A stretch of DNA of 64,000 nt from Brucella tritici (GCF_008932295.1 NZ_WBWA01000003.1:248001-312000), one strand, 5' to 3'. Numbered from the stretch's first letter, positions 45,156 to 54,000 are shown. A program made the numbers and translations. Notes: generated from the sequence alone by a model not told the origin.

Positions 45156-46433
45156 TCAGCCGCCAGCCTTGGAGACCATTAGCGGAATGATCCGCTCGGA
45201 GCTGGCTGGCTGCGAAACAGTCGGTTCGGCGTAAGGAATGCCGAGCGTATTCCAGACTTCCAGCAAGGCGTCTCTGAGGCCGTCGATCAGGGCGTCGTCA
45301 TGTAAAGGCGACGGCGTGATGCGCAGTCTTTCGGTTCCACGCGGCACGGTCGGATAATTGATGGGCTGGATATAAATGCCGTGCACTTCCAGCAGGCGGT
45401 CGCTGGCTTTCTTGCACAGTTCAGGATCGCCAACCAAAATCGGCACGATATGGGTTTCCGACGGCATGACCGGGAAGCCAGCCGCAGAAAGCACATCCTT
45501 GGCGCGCTGGGCCTGACGCTGCTGGCCGTCGCGTTCCACCTGCGAGGTCTTGAGGTGCCGGATGGCTGCCGTCGCGGATGCTGCCACTGCCGGTGGCAGG
45601 GAGGTCGTAAAGATGAAGCCCGGTGCATAGGACCGTACCGCATCCACAATCGCGCGCGAACCGGTGATGTAGCCGCCGAGAGCACCAAAAGCCTTGGCCA
45701 GCGTGCCTTCGATGATATCGATACGATGCGCCAAGCCATCGCGTTCGGTAATGCCGCCGCCACGCGCGCCGTACATGCCAACAGCATGAACTTCGTCGAT
45801 ATAAGTCATGGCATTATATTTGTCGGCCAGATCGGCAATTTTCTCGATCGGCGCAATATCGCCATCCATCGAATAGACGGATTCAAAAACGATCAGCTTT
45901 GCGCGCGCCGGATCGGCGGCCTTCAAAAGTTGTTCCAGATGCTCGACGTCATTGTGACGGAAAATCTTCTTTTCCGTACCCGAACGACGCACGCCTTCGA
46001 TCATCGAAGCATGGTTCAGTTCGTCGGAAAGGATAAGGCAGTTCGGCAACAACCGGGCAATCGTGGAAATCGAAGCTTCGTTGGAAACAAAGCCCGATGT
46101 GAAAACGAGACCGGCTTCCTTGCCGTGCAAATCAGCGAGTTCGTTTTCCAGTTCGACGAGTGGATGGTTATTGCCGGAAATATTGCGCGTACCGCCGGAA
46201 CCAGAGCCGGCATTGCCAGCCGTGTCGCACATGGCCTTGATGACATCGGCGTGGTGTCCCATGCCGAGATAGTCGTTGGAACACCAGACGGTGATCTCAC
46301 GGGCAGTGCCATTGTTGCGCCAGATAGCTCGGGGGAAACGTCCGACTATGCGTTCAAGATCTGCAAAAACGCGGTAACGCTTCTCGGCGTGCAACTGGTC
46401 GATCGCTTCTTCGAAAAAACGGCGATAGTCCAT
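45156..46433 (-). CDS. hemA: 5-aminolevulinate synthase
   Basis: First step of haem synthesis by the C4 (Shemin) route: glycine plus succinyl-CoA. PLP-dependent, 425 aa, starting at [20 protein letters not shown] with AAGGAG seven bases upstream; the ORF upstream of this ATG is leader. Seen: [36 protein letters not shown] (Asp213, His216) and the Schiff-base Lys247 in [13 protein letters not shown]. This enzyme is typical of alphaproteobacteria. A perfect FNR/FixK-type box lies about 102 bp before the start. Confidence 0.97.
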   Translation of the reverse strand: MDYRRFFEEAIDQLHAEKRYRVFADLERIVGRFPRAIWRNNGTAREITVWCSNDYLGMGHHADVIKAMCDTAGNAGSGSGGTRNISGNNHPLVELENELADLHGKEAGLVFTSGFVSNEASISTIARLLPNCLILSDELNHASMIEGVRRSGTEKKIFRHNDVEHLEQLLKAADPARAKLIVFESVYSMDGDIAPIEKIADLADKYNAMTYIDEVHAVGMYGARGGGITERDGLAHRIDIIEGTLAKAFGALGGYITGSRAIVDAVRSYAPGFIFTTSLPPAVAASATAAIRHLKTSQVERDGQQRQAQRAKDVLSAAGFPVMPSETHIVPILVGDPELCKKASDRLLEVHGIYIQPINYPTVPRGTERLRITPSPLHDDALIDGLRDALLEVWNTLGIPYAEPTVSQPASSERIIPLMVSKAGG

Positions 46434-46528
46434 AATGCGCTCCTTAGTCTGTGCCCTAACTAGCGCTTTTGGCACTTGCCGTCCATGGCGCATTGATGGG
46501 CAATTTGCCACGTTTAATTGAAGCAGCA

Positions 46529-46542
46529 TTGATTGAAATCAA
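46529..46542. promoter_or_regulatory. Perfect FNR/FixK box upstream of hemA
   Basis: TTGAT-TGAA-ATCAA, the exact consensus of FNR-type regulators, centred about 102 bp before the hemA start and 165 bp before the GT2 start. FnrN/FixK control of hemA under low oxygen is known in rhizobia; whether it acts here is inference. Confidence 0.7.
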
Positions 46543-46700
46543 GCAAATAGGCTCCACACCCAAAATAGTGGCGACCAATTAATTCATCACGAACCGTATC
46601 GAAACATCGCGCAGAGTGATCGGCGTTGACACAGAGTGGCTTGAATGAGGAGCAATCAAACATCAGTTAATACTAACATTCACAAAAGCCCGGCCCCCAT

Positions 46701-47789
46701 ATGAAGCCAACGCACACGGTGATGAACTATCCAGCCTCAACGACAGGGGATTGGTCAGCCTATTGGCGTGCCTCGCCGATGCGCCATCTGCGGTTGCGAT
46801 GGCGGCACGTGCAGCTTTCGGTTCCGAACCGGAAACACAAGGCACATCTGATTGCCACCTCCGGCAGCTTTGCGGCTTTGCGTCCTGACGATCTGCCGCT
46901 TGTCTGTGTGGTTCGCAATGCTGCGCCTTATATGAGGTCTTTCCTGCGCTATTACCGCAAGATGGGTGTCACACGCTTCATCGTGGTGGATGACCAGTCT
47001 GATGATGGCACGACTGAAATCTTGTCCAGTGCGCCGGATGTTGATTTGTTCTCTTCGAATGTACGCTATGCGCAGGCCGATCGCGGACGTGCCTGGCGCG
47101 ATGCTCTGTTCAATCTCTACGGGCGGGGCCGCTGGTATCTGTCGGTTGATGCGGACGAATTTTTCGTGTTTCCGAGAATGGAGCAGCGCGATATCCATTC
47201 GTTCATCGAGGAACTCGAGCAAAACGGAATTCGTCGGTGTCTGGCTCCGATGATCGACATGTATCCCGGAGGTTTGCTGCGTGACGGGGTTTTCGTTGAC
47301 GACGGAACGAAATATCCGTTCGAGGTCTCATCGCATTTCGACGGCAATGGTTATACAGCGAAACCGGAGAAATTTGGCGTGGCGGTGCGCGGCGGGCCGC
47401 GTTTACGCTTGTTTGGACGCAGTATGCGGCTTTCAAAATTCCCGCTGATGTGGGTCGACAAGAAGACGGATTATCGCCGGGGCAGCATTCATGGGCCGGG
47501 GCCATGTTTCCGGAATTTCCTTCCGGCAACCGGCGCTCTTCTCCATTATCGTTTTTCGTCACTTTCAGTTGGCGAGTTCAAACGTATTGCATCGGAAAAG
47601 AGCCATGCAGGCGGTGCCGAACATTACCGCGCTATCGTTGAAAATGAGCGGTTCTCGGACGATCTGTCACTCGTTTATGAAGGTTCAGTGCATTATACGG
47701 GGCCAGCCAGTCTCGTCGAGCGCGGCTTCATGGCTGATCTGCGCGACGTAGTGCGTGGCAGCAGGCCGTCGTGTCGAACTAGCGCGTAA
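46701..47789 (+). CDS. Family 2 glycosyltransferase (Glyco_tranf_2_4 type)
   Basis: A 362 aa soluble GT-A-like enzyme. The start region lacks a clear binding site, so the ATG is uncertain (MKPTHTVMNYPAS or the Met seven codons on). Core: VVRNAAPYMRSFLRYYRKMG, FIVVDDQSDDGTTEIL and the DxD in YLSVDADEFFVF. Substrate unknown. It overlaps the convergent deacetylase by 11 bp. Divergent from hemA. Confidence 0.85.
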   Translation: MKPTHTVMNYPASTTGDWSAYWRASPMRHLRLRWRHVQLSVPNRKHKAHLIATSGSFAALRPDDLPLVCVVRNAAPYMRSFLRYYRKMGVTRFIVVDDQSDDGTTEILSSAPDVDLFSSNVRYAQADRGRAWRDALFNLYGRGRWYLSVDADEFFVFPRMEQRDIHSFIEELEQNGIRRCLAPMIDMYPGGLLRDGVFVDDGTKYPFEVSSHFDGNGYTAKPEKFGVAVRGGPRLRLFGRSMRLSKFPLMWVDKKTDYRRGSIHGPGPCFRNFLPATGALLHYRFSSLSVGEFKRIASEKSHAGGAEHYRAIVENERFSDDLSLVYEGSVHYTGPASLVERGFMADLRDVVRGSRPSCRTSA

Positions 47790-48480
47790 ACGTCTTGCGC
47801 AGAAACTGCAGCAATATGTCATTGCGCCTGATCGTGAGGCGCGGAATACCGAACGGATCGTCAGTTGATCGTGCGCGGCGCTTTTCCGTCGTCGTCGCGT
47901 TTGTATAGCCCGCCGCTTCAACAATTTTGCGTGTTGCCGCATTTTCTCCGCCGTAAGGATAGGCGAAAGATGTGACTTCACTGCCGAGCAGGTCTTCGAT
48001 CTTTATGCGCGATTGCTGTATTTGCGATATGGCTTCCTGCTCGTTTGCTTCCGGCAGGAAGATGTGGTCGAGCGTATGGGAGCCGACCTCGTGACCAAGA
48101 TCCGCCCATTCGCGCAGTTCGGCAACACCCATGCAGTCGGCGCGCGCAACCCCGATTTTCTGGTCCCATAGATTGAATCCGCCGATCTGGTTGGCGACGA
48201 AATAGTTCGTGGCGGTGAAACCGAATTCCTGCAGCACCGGCAGGGCGTTGCGGAAGACATTCTCGAAACCGTCGTCAAAGGTGATGACAGCGACTTTGCC
48301 CTGCTTCCCGCCGTAAATGTAAGGCATTGCGTCCCGCACCGACAGGCCGCGATAACCCAGCCGCTTCAGCCAGGACATTTGCTGGCGAAAGCGGGTCGGA
48401 TGCACGATCATGCTGCGATAGGGCACGCGGTGCGCCGGAGGCACGTCAATCTGGTGATATAAAAGAATAGGAACAGGCAC
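47779..48480 (-). CDS. Polysaccharide deacetylase (NodB domain)
   Basis: CE4 enzyme, 233 aa, without a signal peptide. GTG start eight bases after the GT25 stop, with GAGG before it. VPILLYHQID opens the domain; motif 1 VITFDDGFENVF; motif 2 HEVGSHTLDH; motif 3 FAYPYGGEN. All metal ligands are present. It is the last gene of the four-gene glycan operon and would deacetylate an amino sugar of its product. Confidence 0.9.
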   Translation of the reverse strand: MPVPILLYHQIDVPPAHRVPYRSMIVHPTRFRQQMSWLKRLGYRGLSVRDAMPYIYGGKQGKVAVITFDDGFENVFRNALPVLQEFGFTATNYFVANQIGGFNLWDQKIGVARADCMGVAELREWADLGHEVGSHTLDHIFLPEANEQEAISQIQQSRIKIEDLLGSEVTSFAYPYGGENAATRKIVEAAGYTNATTTEKRRARSTDDPFGIPRLTIRRNDILLQFLRKTFTR

Positions 48481-48488
48481 GGGAAACC

Positions 48489-49256
48489 TCAGAGAGCTGC
48501 GCGCGAGCGCGATTTTATCTTCCAGCGATAAAGCGGGCGCAGAATTTCACGCTTCAGCTTGTCCGGCAGAGAACGCGATTTCTGAATCGTGCTGCCGCCA
48601 AGGCGCACTGAGATTTCCTTCACACCGCCTGGAAGGACGGATAGCGGTTTGAGTCCTGTGACCCAGTTCATCTGTGCTGTGGTATCGACCGGACGGTCGA
48701 AAATTTCCGTCGCCGACAGCAGGCGCTGCGCAGCTCCGCGCCCGATAAGTTGCGCCACCATGCCAAGGCCGACCGGCACCGGCTCGATGATCCGTGAAGT
48801 TTCCGTCGTCAGCACAACACGCCCGCTTTCCCGCTCGCGGAACGGAAAACGGATGAAGCTATCAACCTTGAGAACCTGACATGCAGCGGAATAGGCTGCT
48901 GCGAATTCCGGCGTCAGTTCCACGTCGTCTTCCAAGACGAGACCAGCATCGATCTCCTGATCGACAATCGCTTGCCAGGCCTTTCGATGTGACAGAAAAC
49001 ATGCGATTTCGTTCGTGCTGAGCTGGAATGGATAGCGCGGCTTGTGTGCCGATCGCCGATAGACACTGCTGATCGTTTGCGCATCGAGCGTGCGCCCGTC
49101 GATGGCGTTCACCACGTCCGTCTCTACCGGCAGCTTTCGAATAAGTTCTTCGACTTGCGGCTGCCGGTCGGTGGCGCGCTCCAGATGGATGATGAAAGCC
49201 TTGACGGCCCGCTGTGGGCCGTCATTCGGAGTGATGTCGGGGCGCGTTTCGTTCAT
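48489..49256 (-). CDS. Family 25 glycosyltransferase (LPS/LOS type)
   Basis: A 255 aa enzyme of the LOS beta-galactosyltransferase family. Opens with AFIIHLERATDRQPQVEELI and NAIDGRTLD; ACFLSHRKAWQAIVDQEIDA and GLVLEDDVELTPEF (EDD metal motif) follow. Basic C-terminal tail. Acts on cytoplasmic face of the membrane, probably in LPS core or a related glycan. Central gene of the minus-strand operon. Confidence 0.9.
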   Translation of the reverse strand: MNETRPDITPNDGPQRAVKAFIIHLERATDRQPQVEELIRKLPVETDVVNAIDGRTLDAQTISSVYRRSAHKPRYPFQLSTNEIACFLSHRKAWQAIVDQEIDAGLVLEDDVELTPEFAAAYSAACQVLKVDSFIRFPFRERESGRVVLTTETSRIIEPVPVGLGMVAQLIGRGAAQRLLSATEIFDRPVDTTAQMNWVTGLKPLSVLPGGVKEISVRLGGSTIQKSRSLPDKLKREILRPLYRWKIKSRSRAAL

Positions 49257-49305
49257 GGTCCCTATCTACCTTGCAGCGCGCCAAAAGCTCAAGGTATTTT
49301 GCAAA

Positions 49306-50007
49306 TCAGACCGGCTTCCAGCCCGGCTCGACACTATCGGCTTCTGCCCGCCACAAATCGGCATAGTCGACGTTCTGCCAATCCTTGAACCAAGGGCCGC
49401 CGCGCGTGTAATGTACGACTTTCGGCAGTCCGGTTTCCGGCTTCTCGTTCCAGCCTTCCAGCCAGTTGTAATCCGTCGGCAACGCACCGATTTCATCATC
49501 GGCGGCCCATTGCATGCGGTGCAGATAAGCGCCGGTTTCGCTGTTGACCAGCTCCGGCGTCAACTGGCGTGTCGAGGGATGTTCGCAGTTGAACAACATG
49601 CAGGACGACCAGTTCTTGCGCGGATAGCTGGTCTGCACCTTGCCGTCCATCTTCACACTGTCTTTGGGTTGGTAATCGTGCTGAACGCAATAAACGGCCT
49701 TCGACGGATCATTATAGGATTGAAGGCCAGCAATATCGCCAAGGAAAAGGAAGTCGCAATCGCAGAAAAGCGCCCATCCCTTATAGCCCGCAAGCCATGG
49801 CGTGAAAAAACGCGAATAGGTAAACTCTGTCGATGCCAGCGGATCGACGTCCCGTGTGTAGACCCCTTCATCGACAAGGTCCTGCAACTTGATCGGTACA
49901 ATCTCCAGCGGGATAGAGGAATGTTTCAGTGCTGATGCCTTGGCGACTTCATATGCGATGGGTTCGCGAGAATCCCATCCGATGAAAATGCGTAACGGTT
50001 CACTCAT
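49306..50007 (-). CDS. GT8-like glycosyltransferase
   Basis: A 233 aa protein. IFIGWDSREPIAYEVAKAS at the N-terminus and the DxD in ALFCDCDFLFLGDIAGL are typical of GT8-like enzymes; later AADDEIGALPTDYNWLEGW and KVVHYTRGGPWFKDW contain the second metal-binding His. Start ATG with GAGGAG seven bases upstream. Donor unknown. Second gene of the operon. Confidence 0.82.
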   Translation of the reverse strand: MSEPLRIFIGWDSREPIAYEVAKASALKHSSIPLEIVPIKLQDLVDEGVYTRDVDPLASTEFTYSRFFTPWLAGYKGWALFCDCDFLFLGDIAGLQSYNDPSKAVYCVQHDYQPKDSVKMDGKVQTSYPRKNWSSCMLFNCEHPSTRQLTPELVNSETGAYLHRMQWAADDEIGALPTDYNWLEGWNEKPETGLPKVVHYTRGGPWFKDWQNVDYADLWRAEADSVEPGWKPV

Positions 50008-50084
50008 TCATAGGCTCCTCTAAAGCGATTGTGTCGTGATCGTTCCCCACGTTTTCCGCTGGAAATTATAATGAGAGCGCAGGG

Positions 50085-50699
50085 TCACTGGATGAGGCTG
50101 ATGCGTCCGGACTTGACCTTCTGCTCAACCCAACTGCGCTCATCTCCCCAGGTGTGGCGTTTCCAGCCTTCCCAGGTGAAGCCGCAGATTTTCACGTCCC
50201 AGCTTTCCTCCGGACATTTTCCGAGCATGTACCAGATGCCAAAAAAGCCAGTGCTTGGAAAGGCTTTGCTTATATTCTCGTCGGTTACGCCCAGCTCTTT
50301 GCACCCGGCCAGATAGAATTGGGGCGGCATGATCCGGATTTCCTTGCCTGCGGAACCAACGACTTCGATGGTTTGCATTGTCCAGTCTCCGCGCCTTCCC
50401 TTGAGGCGAGAGAGGAAATTCGGACCGGGGTGATATTTGCGGATGATGCTTGGATGATAAGCAAGCATCACTTCCTTGGCTGCCTTGAAGGTCGGTGTTT
50501 GTACGAAGCCCGGATCGCGCAGCCGTCGCTGCATGGGCTTGCTGGACGTCGCCAGCATCAGGAGGTCCGTCCGGGTGCCGCTCATGCCGATGGATTGCTT
50601 GGGCTCATTGAAACGGACGACAAAATCCGCTGCATCGACTTCGGCAGAAAGATCGCGCGGCAAAGGCGCATTGCCGACGATAATCAATGTCTTTTTCAT
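50085..50699 (-). CDS. GT29/sialyltransferase-like protein
   Basis: A 204 aa soluble protein starting at MKKTLIIVGNAPLPRDLSAE. The first block (VGNAPLPRDL, DAADFVVRFNEP) matches the sialylmotif L pattern of family 29 (VGNS...D..D.V.R.N). AFPSTGFFGIWYML is like sialylmotif S (PSTG), and GFTWEGWKRHTW carries a late conserved His. Much shorter than animal enzymes. First gene of the four-gene operon. Actual sugar transferred is unknown; sialic acid is not implied. Confidence 0.65.
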   Translation of the reverse strand: MKKTLIIVGNAPLPRDLSAEVDAADFVVRFNEPKQSIGMSGTRTDLLMLATSSKPMQRRLRDPGFVQTPTFKAAKEVMLAYHPSIIRKYHPGPNFLSRLKGRRGDWTMQTIEVVGSAGKEIRIMPPQFYLAGCKELGVTDENISKAFPSTGFFGIWYMLGKCPEESWDVKICGFTWEGWKRHTWGDERSWVEQKVKSGRISLIQ

Positions 50700-50937
50700 G
50701 CACTTCAACTCTGATTAGAATGAATCGGTGCCAGCTTCGACATAGAAGATATAGCTAAATTAGAATTACATAATGATTACAATATTGGGAGACTATTTTC
50801 TCGGCGGCATCGGAAATCCGGGTAAAGCGCTAGGATTTCGCTGCAATCACGGCAGCCATGCAGGATATGCACTTCTCAAAAGGCAGAGAAAGACGGAAGC
50901 TCATTGTTGGGAGGAAGATAAAAAAGGGGATACCACC

Positions 50938-51084
50938 ATGAATCTTCGCACCCATTTCCATCGCTGGATGCAGTATCGCGAAAATATTCGCGAGCTTAGC
51001 GGCTGCACTGACCGCGAGCTTTCCGATCTCGGCCTCTCACGCACAGATATTCATCGCGTCGCACGCGAAGCCGCTTTTGCCTGA
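50938..51084 (+). CDS. DUF1127 small protein
   Basis: 48 aa. Start at MNLRTHFHRWMQYRENIREL with AGGGGA eight bases upstream; the DUF1127 core is SGCTDRELSDLGLSRTDIHRV. Arg-rich small proteins of this family act in phosphate, carbon and RNA metabolism in rhizobia and Rhodobacter. The upstream open frame is not coding by composition. Confidence 0.9.
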   Translation: MNLRTHFHRWMQYRENIRELSGCTDRELSDLGLSRTDIHRVAREAAFA

Positions 51085-51094
51085 GGCAACAAAT

Positions 51095-51128
51095 CAGGGC
51101 CGACTTCCGGTTTCGGCAAGCGGCCCTG
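51095..51128. terminator. Hairpin after DUF1127 gene
   Basis: CAGGGCCG and CGGCCCTG enclose a TCCGG-containing loop; T residues follow only ~15 bases on, so efficiency is unsure. Confidence 0.5.
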
Positions 51129-51154
51129 CTTCGATCCGCAAATTTTTCTAAAAC

Positions 51155-51343
51155 CTACACGTCACCCGGCTTCTTGAAGCGGATGTGGATGTTGTCGCCT
51201 GCGAGATCGAAGCCTGCATAGTTGCGTTGAAAGGCAATGAGCGCGTCGTTGACGCCCTTTGAAAAATCGTCTTCCTGCACGTCGATATGGTGCCGGTAGA
51301 GGATTCTGTCGTCCTTGTAGAATATAACCTGACCTTCCATCAT
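51155..51343 (-). CDS. Small hypothetical protein (62 aa)
   Basis: Two adjacent ATGs follow a strong GGAGG; the first has only two bases of spacing, the second five. Encodes MEGQVIFYKDDRILYRHHID and ends in IHIRFKKPGDV, a compact beta-rich soluble protein. No family recognised. Composition and binding site support coding. Convergent to the DUF1127 gene. Confidence 0.65.
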   Translation of the reverse strand: MMEGQVIFYKDDRILYRHHIDVQEDDFSKGVNDALIAFQRNYAGFDLAGDNIHIRFKKPGDV

Positions 51344-51515
51344 AGCCTCCTTCTGATGACGCGCAGAGCAGAAATCCGTCGGTGGTTTCAGGCGTCGCGC
51401 GCTTTGAAACGGGTGTGTAGAACAATGTTCAACACACGGGCCTATGGCTGAAGAGGTGCCAAGGGCACTTATCCAGTCGGTATATCTTTTTGAGATAGGC
51501 GATATGGCGGGCGTT

Positions 51516-52406
51516 TCAAGATGACGCAGTGTCAGTCCCGGCTTTGCTCAGCTCAAGCCAGGCACGAGCGGCGTGAGACAGGAATGCGCCTTTTCGCCAA
51601 ATCAGCGCCAGATGCCAGTTCACATCGGCACCTTTGATCCCGTGGATGCGCACGCCGGGGTGATGCCGCTGTTCCGCGATCATTTTCGGCAAAAAGCCGA
51701 TGCCCATGCCTGCCGCTACAAGCTCGACGATGAAGTCAATCTGACTGGAGCGGACTGCAACATTTGGAGAAAATCCATGCGAACGACATGCGTCGAGGAT
51801 GATGTGGTTGAGGGCAAAGCCGCTCTCGAAAAGAATGAACGGCAGGCTGGCAATATCCTGCAGCGAAACGCCGCTCCCGTGTGCAAGCGCATGATCGGTC
51901 GGGAGAAGCGCCACAACCGGTTCGCATCGCACATCCTGCCATTCGAAACTGTCCTCGACCGGCAGAAGCGAAGCCGCAAGTTCCACATCACCGGCCAGCA
52001 GCAATTCTTCCAGCCGTCTGCTGCCATGCTCAACCAGTTGAATGTCGATCTCCGGATAAAGCTTCGTATAGGCCGCGAAGACGGGAGCGAAAAGCACGCT
52101 CGAACCGATGGGCGGCAGGCCGAGTTTCAGAAGGCCACGCTTAAGGCCGCGCAGCTCGCCCAATTCAGCCAGCATGTCGTCCTTTTCCGCCAGCATGGCG
52201 ATCGCGCGACGGAAGACAATCTCACCTGCTGTCGTGAGGCGGGAGGGCGAGATTTCACGATCCAGCAGAACCAGCCCCAATTCGTCTTCAAGCTGTCTGA
52301 CCGCCTTGCTGACGGTCGACTGGGTCGCGTTGATGGTTTTTGCGGCGGCGGAAAAACCGCCTTGCCGCACCACTTCGACAAAAGCCTGGAAGCTGCGCAA
52401 GTTCAT
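51516..52406 (-). CDS. LysR family transcription regulator
   Basis: A 296 aa regulator. N-terminal winged HTH: FVEVVRQGGFSAAAKTINAT then QSTVSKAVRQLEDELGLVLL. Effector domain with LLKLGLPPIGSSVLFAPVFA and GMGIGFLPKMIAEQ. Divergent from the cidA/lrgA-lrgB pair with 76 bp between, as for CidR-type regulators that respond to acetate or pyruvate. Direct control of the pair is inferred. Confidence 0.92.
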   Translation of the reverse strand: MNLRSFQAFVEVVRQGGFSAAAKTINATQSTVSKAVRQLEDELGLVLLDREISPSRLTTAGEIVFRRAIAMLAEKDDMLAELGELRGLKRGLLKLGLPPIGSSVLFAPVFAAYTKLYPEIDIQLVEHGSRRLEELLLAGDVELAASLLPVEDSFEWQDVRCEPVVALLPTDHALAHGSGVSLQDIASLPFILFESGFALNHIILDACRSHGFSPNVAVRSSQIDFIVELVAAGMGIGFLPKMIAEQRHHPGVRIHGIKGADVNWHLALIWRKGAFLSHAARAWLELSKAGTDTASS

Positions 52407-52414
52407 GAGCCATT

Positions 52415-52448
52415 CTATTACGGAATAGCTTCAATGAAATCAATTCAT
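52415..52448. promoter_or_regulatory. Candidate LysR operator
   Basis: Two short inverted repeats, CTATT-ACGG-AATAG (52415-52428) and ATGAA-ATCAA-TTCAT (52434-52448), fill the 76 bp gap between lysR and the cidA/lrgA-like gene. Confidence 0.4.
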
Positions 52449-52482
52449 TTCTAGAATAGCGCCTGAAGGCCTATATTCGTCG

Positions 52483-52923
52483 ATGAAAATGCATCAGTCC
52501 TCATTGGAAAAGCACATGAACGCCCACAGCCTTTTGATCCGGTTTCGTTACGCACTGCATCACAGCCGTCTGATGCAAATTGCGACGCTGGTCGGCTTTT
52601 GGCTGGCGGGTGAGCTTTTCGTCCGTCTCGTAGGTCTGCCTCTTCCAGGCGGCATTGTCGGTATGGCGCTGGTGCTGGTCCTGCTTCTGAGTGGTCGGGT
52701 CAGCCTGTTCAGCATGAAACGCGGTGCCGAATGGTTTCTGGCTGAAATGCTGCTCTTCTTCGTTCCCGCAGTGCTTGCCGTTCTTGAGCATCAGGAACTG
52801 ATCGGTCTGCTCGGCCTGAAAATCATGGCTGTGATTTTGCTGGGTACGTTGACGGTCATGAGTGTCACCGCATTGACGGTTGATCTCTGCTACCGCTGGA
52901 GTTTGCGTTATGTTGCTAAGTAA
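52483..52923 (+). CDS. CidA/LrgA family membrane protein
   Basis: Small holin-like membrane protein, 146 aa (135 from an alternative Met). Four hydrophobic helices; GFWLAGELFVRLVGLPLPGG and IVGMALVLVLLLSGRVSL are family signatures, then FLAEMLLFFVPAVLAVLEHQ. Works with the LrgB partner in murein hydrolase control or metabolite export. Its last 14 bp overlap the next gene. Confidence 0.92.
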   Translation: MKMHQSSLEKHMNAHSLLIRFRYALHHSRLMQIATLVGFWLAGELFVRLVGLPLPGGIVGMALVLVLLLSGRVSLFSMKRGAEWFLAEMLLFFVPAVLAVLEHQELIGLLGLKIMAVILLGTLTVMSVTALTVDLCYRWSLRYVAK

Positions 52924-53605
52924 CCCGCTGGTGGCGACATTTTTCTGGTCTGCCGCAACGATCCTGCTTTATCTTGCTGCCAAGCGCGTCTACCGTCGCT
53001 TCCCCATGTGGTGGCTGACGCCGCTCGCCGTTACGCCATTGTTGCTGATGGCGCTGGTCATTGGGCTTAATCAGAACTATCGCGGCTATTTCAGCGCCAC
53101 CCATTGGCTGGTCGCGCTGCTTGGGCCTGCAACAGTGGCTTTTGCGATCCCGATTTACCAGCAGCGCGCAACGATCCGCCGCTATTGGCCGGTGCTTCTG
53201 GCAGGTGTCGTCGTCGGAAGTTCATCTGCCATGGCTTCCGCATGGGGGCTGGCGCATCTGCTGGGTCTCAACGAAGCGATCAGCCTCAGCCTGATGCCAC
53301 GTTCCATGAGCACGCCGTTTGCGATGACTGTCTCGGGCGACATTGGCGGTACGCCGGACCTGACAGCAATCTTCGTGGTGCTAACCGGTGTGTTCGGCGC
53401 AGCTCTCGGCGAGGTCATGCTCAACTGGCTGCCAATCCGCTCCGCACTGGCACGCGGGGCCCTTTTCGGCATGGGTGCACATGGAGCCGGTGTGGCCAAA
53501 GCTCACCAGATCGGTAGTGAGGAAGGTTCGATTGCCGGGCTGGTCATGGTGCTTGTCGGTCTGGTAAATGTGCTTGCTGCACCTCTGATTGCCCACTTTT
53601 TGTAA
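52910..53605 (+). CDS. LrgB/CidB family membrane protein
   Basis: A 231 aa membrane protein starting at MLLSNPLVATFFWSAATILL with GGAG eight bases upstream, inside the preceding gene. Family motif: LMPRSMSTPFAMTVSGDIGG, then GAHGAGVAKAHQIGSEEGS near the C-terminus. Translationally coupled to the LrgA partner. A strong terminator follows. Confidence 0.94.
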   Translation: MLLSNPLVATFFWSAATILLYLAAKRVYRRFPMWWLTPLAVTPLLLMALVIGLNQNYRGYFSATHWLVALLGPATVAFAIPIYQQRATIRRYWPVLLAGVVVGSSSAMASAWGLAHLLGLNEAISLSLMPRSMSTPFAMTVSGDIGGTPDLTAIFVVLTGVFGAALGEVMLNWLPIRSALARGALFGMGAHGAGVAKAHQIGSEEGSIAGLVMVLVGLVNVLAAPLIAHFL

Positions 53606-53632
53606 GAGCCTAATTTTACAGGCAATTCTTTA

Positions 53633-53658
53633 AAAACGCCCGGCTTCCGGGCGTTTTC
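53633..53658 (+). terminator. Intrinsic terminator after lrgB-like gene
   Basis: AAAACGCCCGG / CCGGGCGTTTT stem with a CTT loop. Confidence 0.93.
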
Positions 53659-53763
53659 TGCATGAGCGGATCTGCCTTTTTCTTGAGCGTCAACGTCTTT
53701 GCATAACTGATATGCATTAATGGCCGTTGCTGCAGAGAAGGGGGGCGGGTAAATATCTCTTCA

Positions 53764-53870
53764 TCGAGTTCACTCCTCCTCCCAGAACTCGAAAAGGAAT
53801 ACGGCACTCCTCCTCCCAAGCCGTATTCAAGATCAGGCCGCGCATCCTCCTCCCGCGCGGCCTTTTTCTT
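53764..53870 (+). ncRNA. Three-hairpin sRNA with CCUCCUCCC loops (cuckoo/CcsR-like)
   Basis: Three perfect 8-base-pair hairpins in a row each show the same loop motif CCTCCTCCC: stem TCGAGTTC/GAACTCGA (53764-53792), stem AATACGGC/GCCGTATT (53798-53827) and stem GGCCGCGC/GCGCGGCC (53836-53862). The stems differ completely but the loops repeat at 53775, 53809 and 53846. The last hairpin is followed by CTTTTTCTTTTT, so it doubles as terminator. This is the pattern of the alphaproteobacterial cuckoo (CcsR) RNAs, whose anti-Shine-Dalgarno loops bind ribosome binding sites or related targets. The 5' end is unknown; CTTGAG at 53682 could be a stress-sigma -35. Confidence 0.85.
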
Positions 53871-54000
53871 TTTCCGCTCCACTGCATCCTGCTTCGTTTC
53901 ATCTCCATGCGTTGACAATGCGTAACCGAGCGGCCCCATAGGCAAGCTGCGGCATCTGCTCTATCTCTGGTTCAAGTTTTGAATCGGGGAGACAGCATCC

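Noticed and set aside
45381-46463. 360-codon plus-strand frame
   Set aside because: Antisense shadow of hemA, which has clear catalytic motifs on the other strand.
53682-53711. RpoH-type promoter for the small RNA
   Set aside because: CTTGAG is present but the -10 side (CTGATAT) fits poorly; kept only as a remark in the RNA entry.
53616-53945. Open frames across the CCTCCTCCC region on both strands
   Set aside because: They run through three perfect hairpins and a terminator; the RNA structure explains the sequence better than coding.
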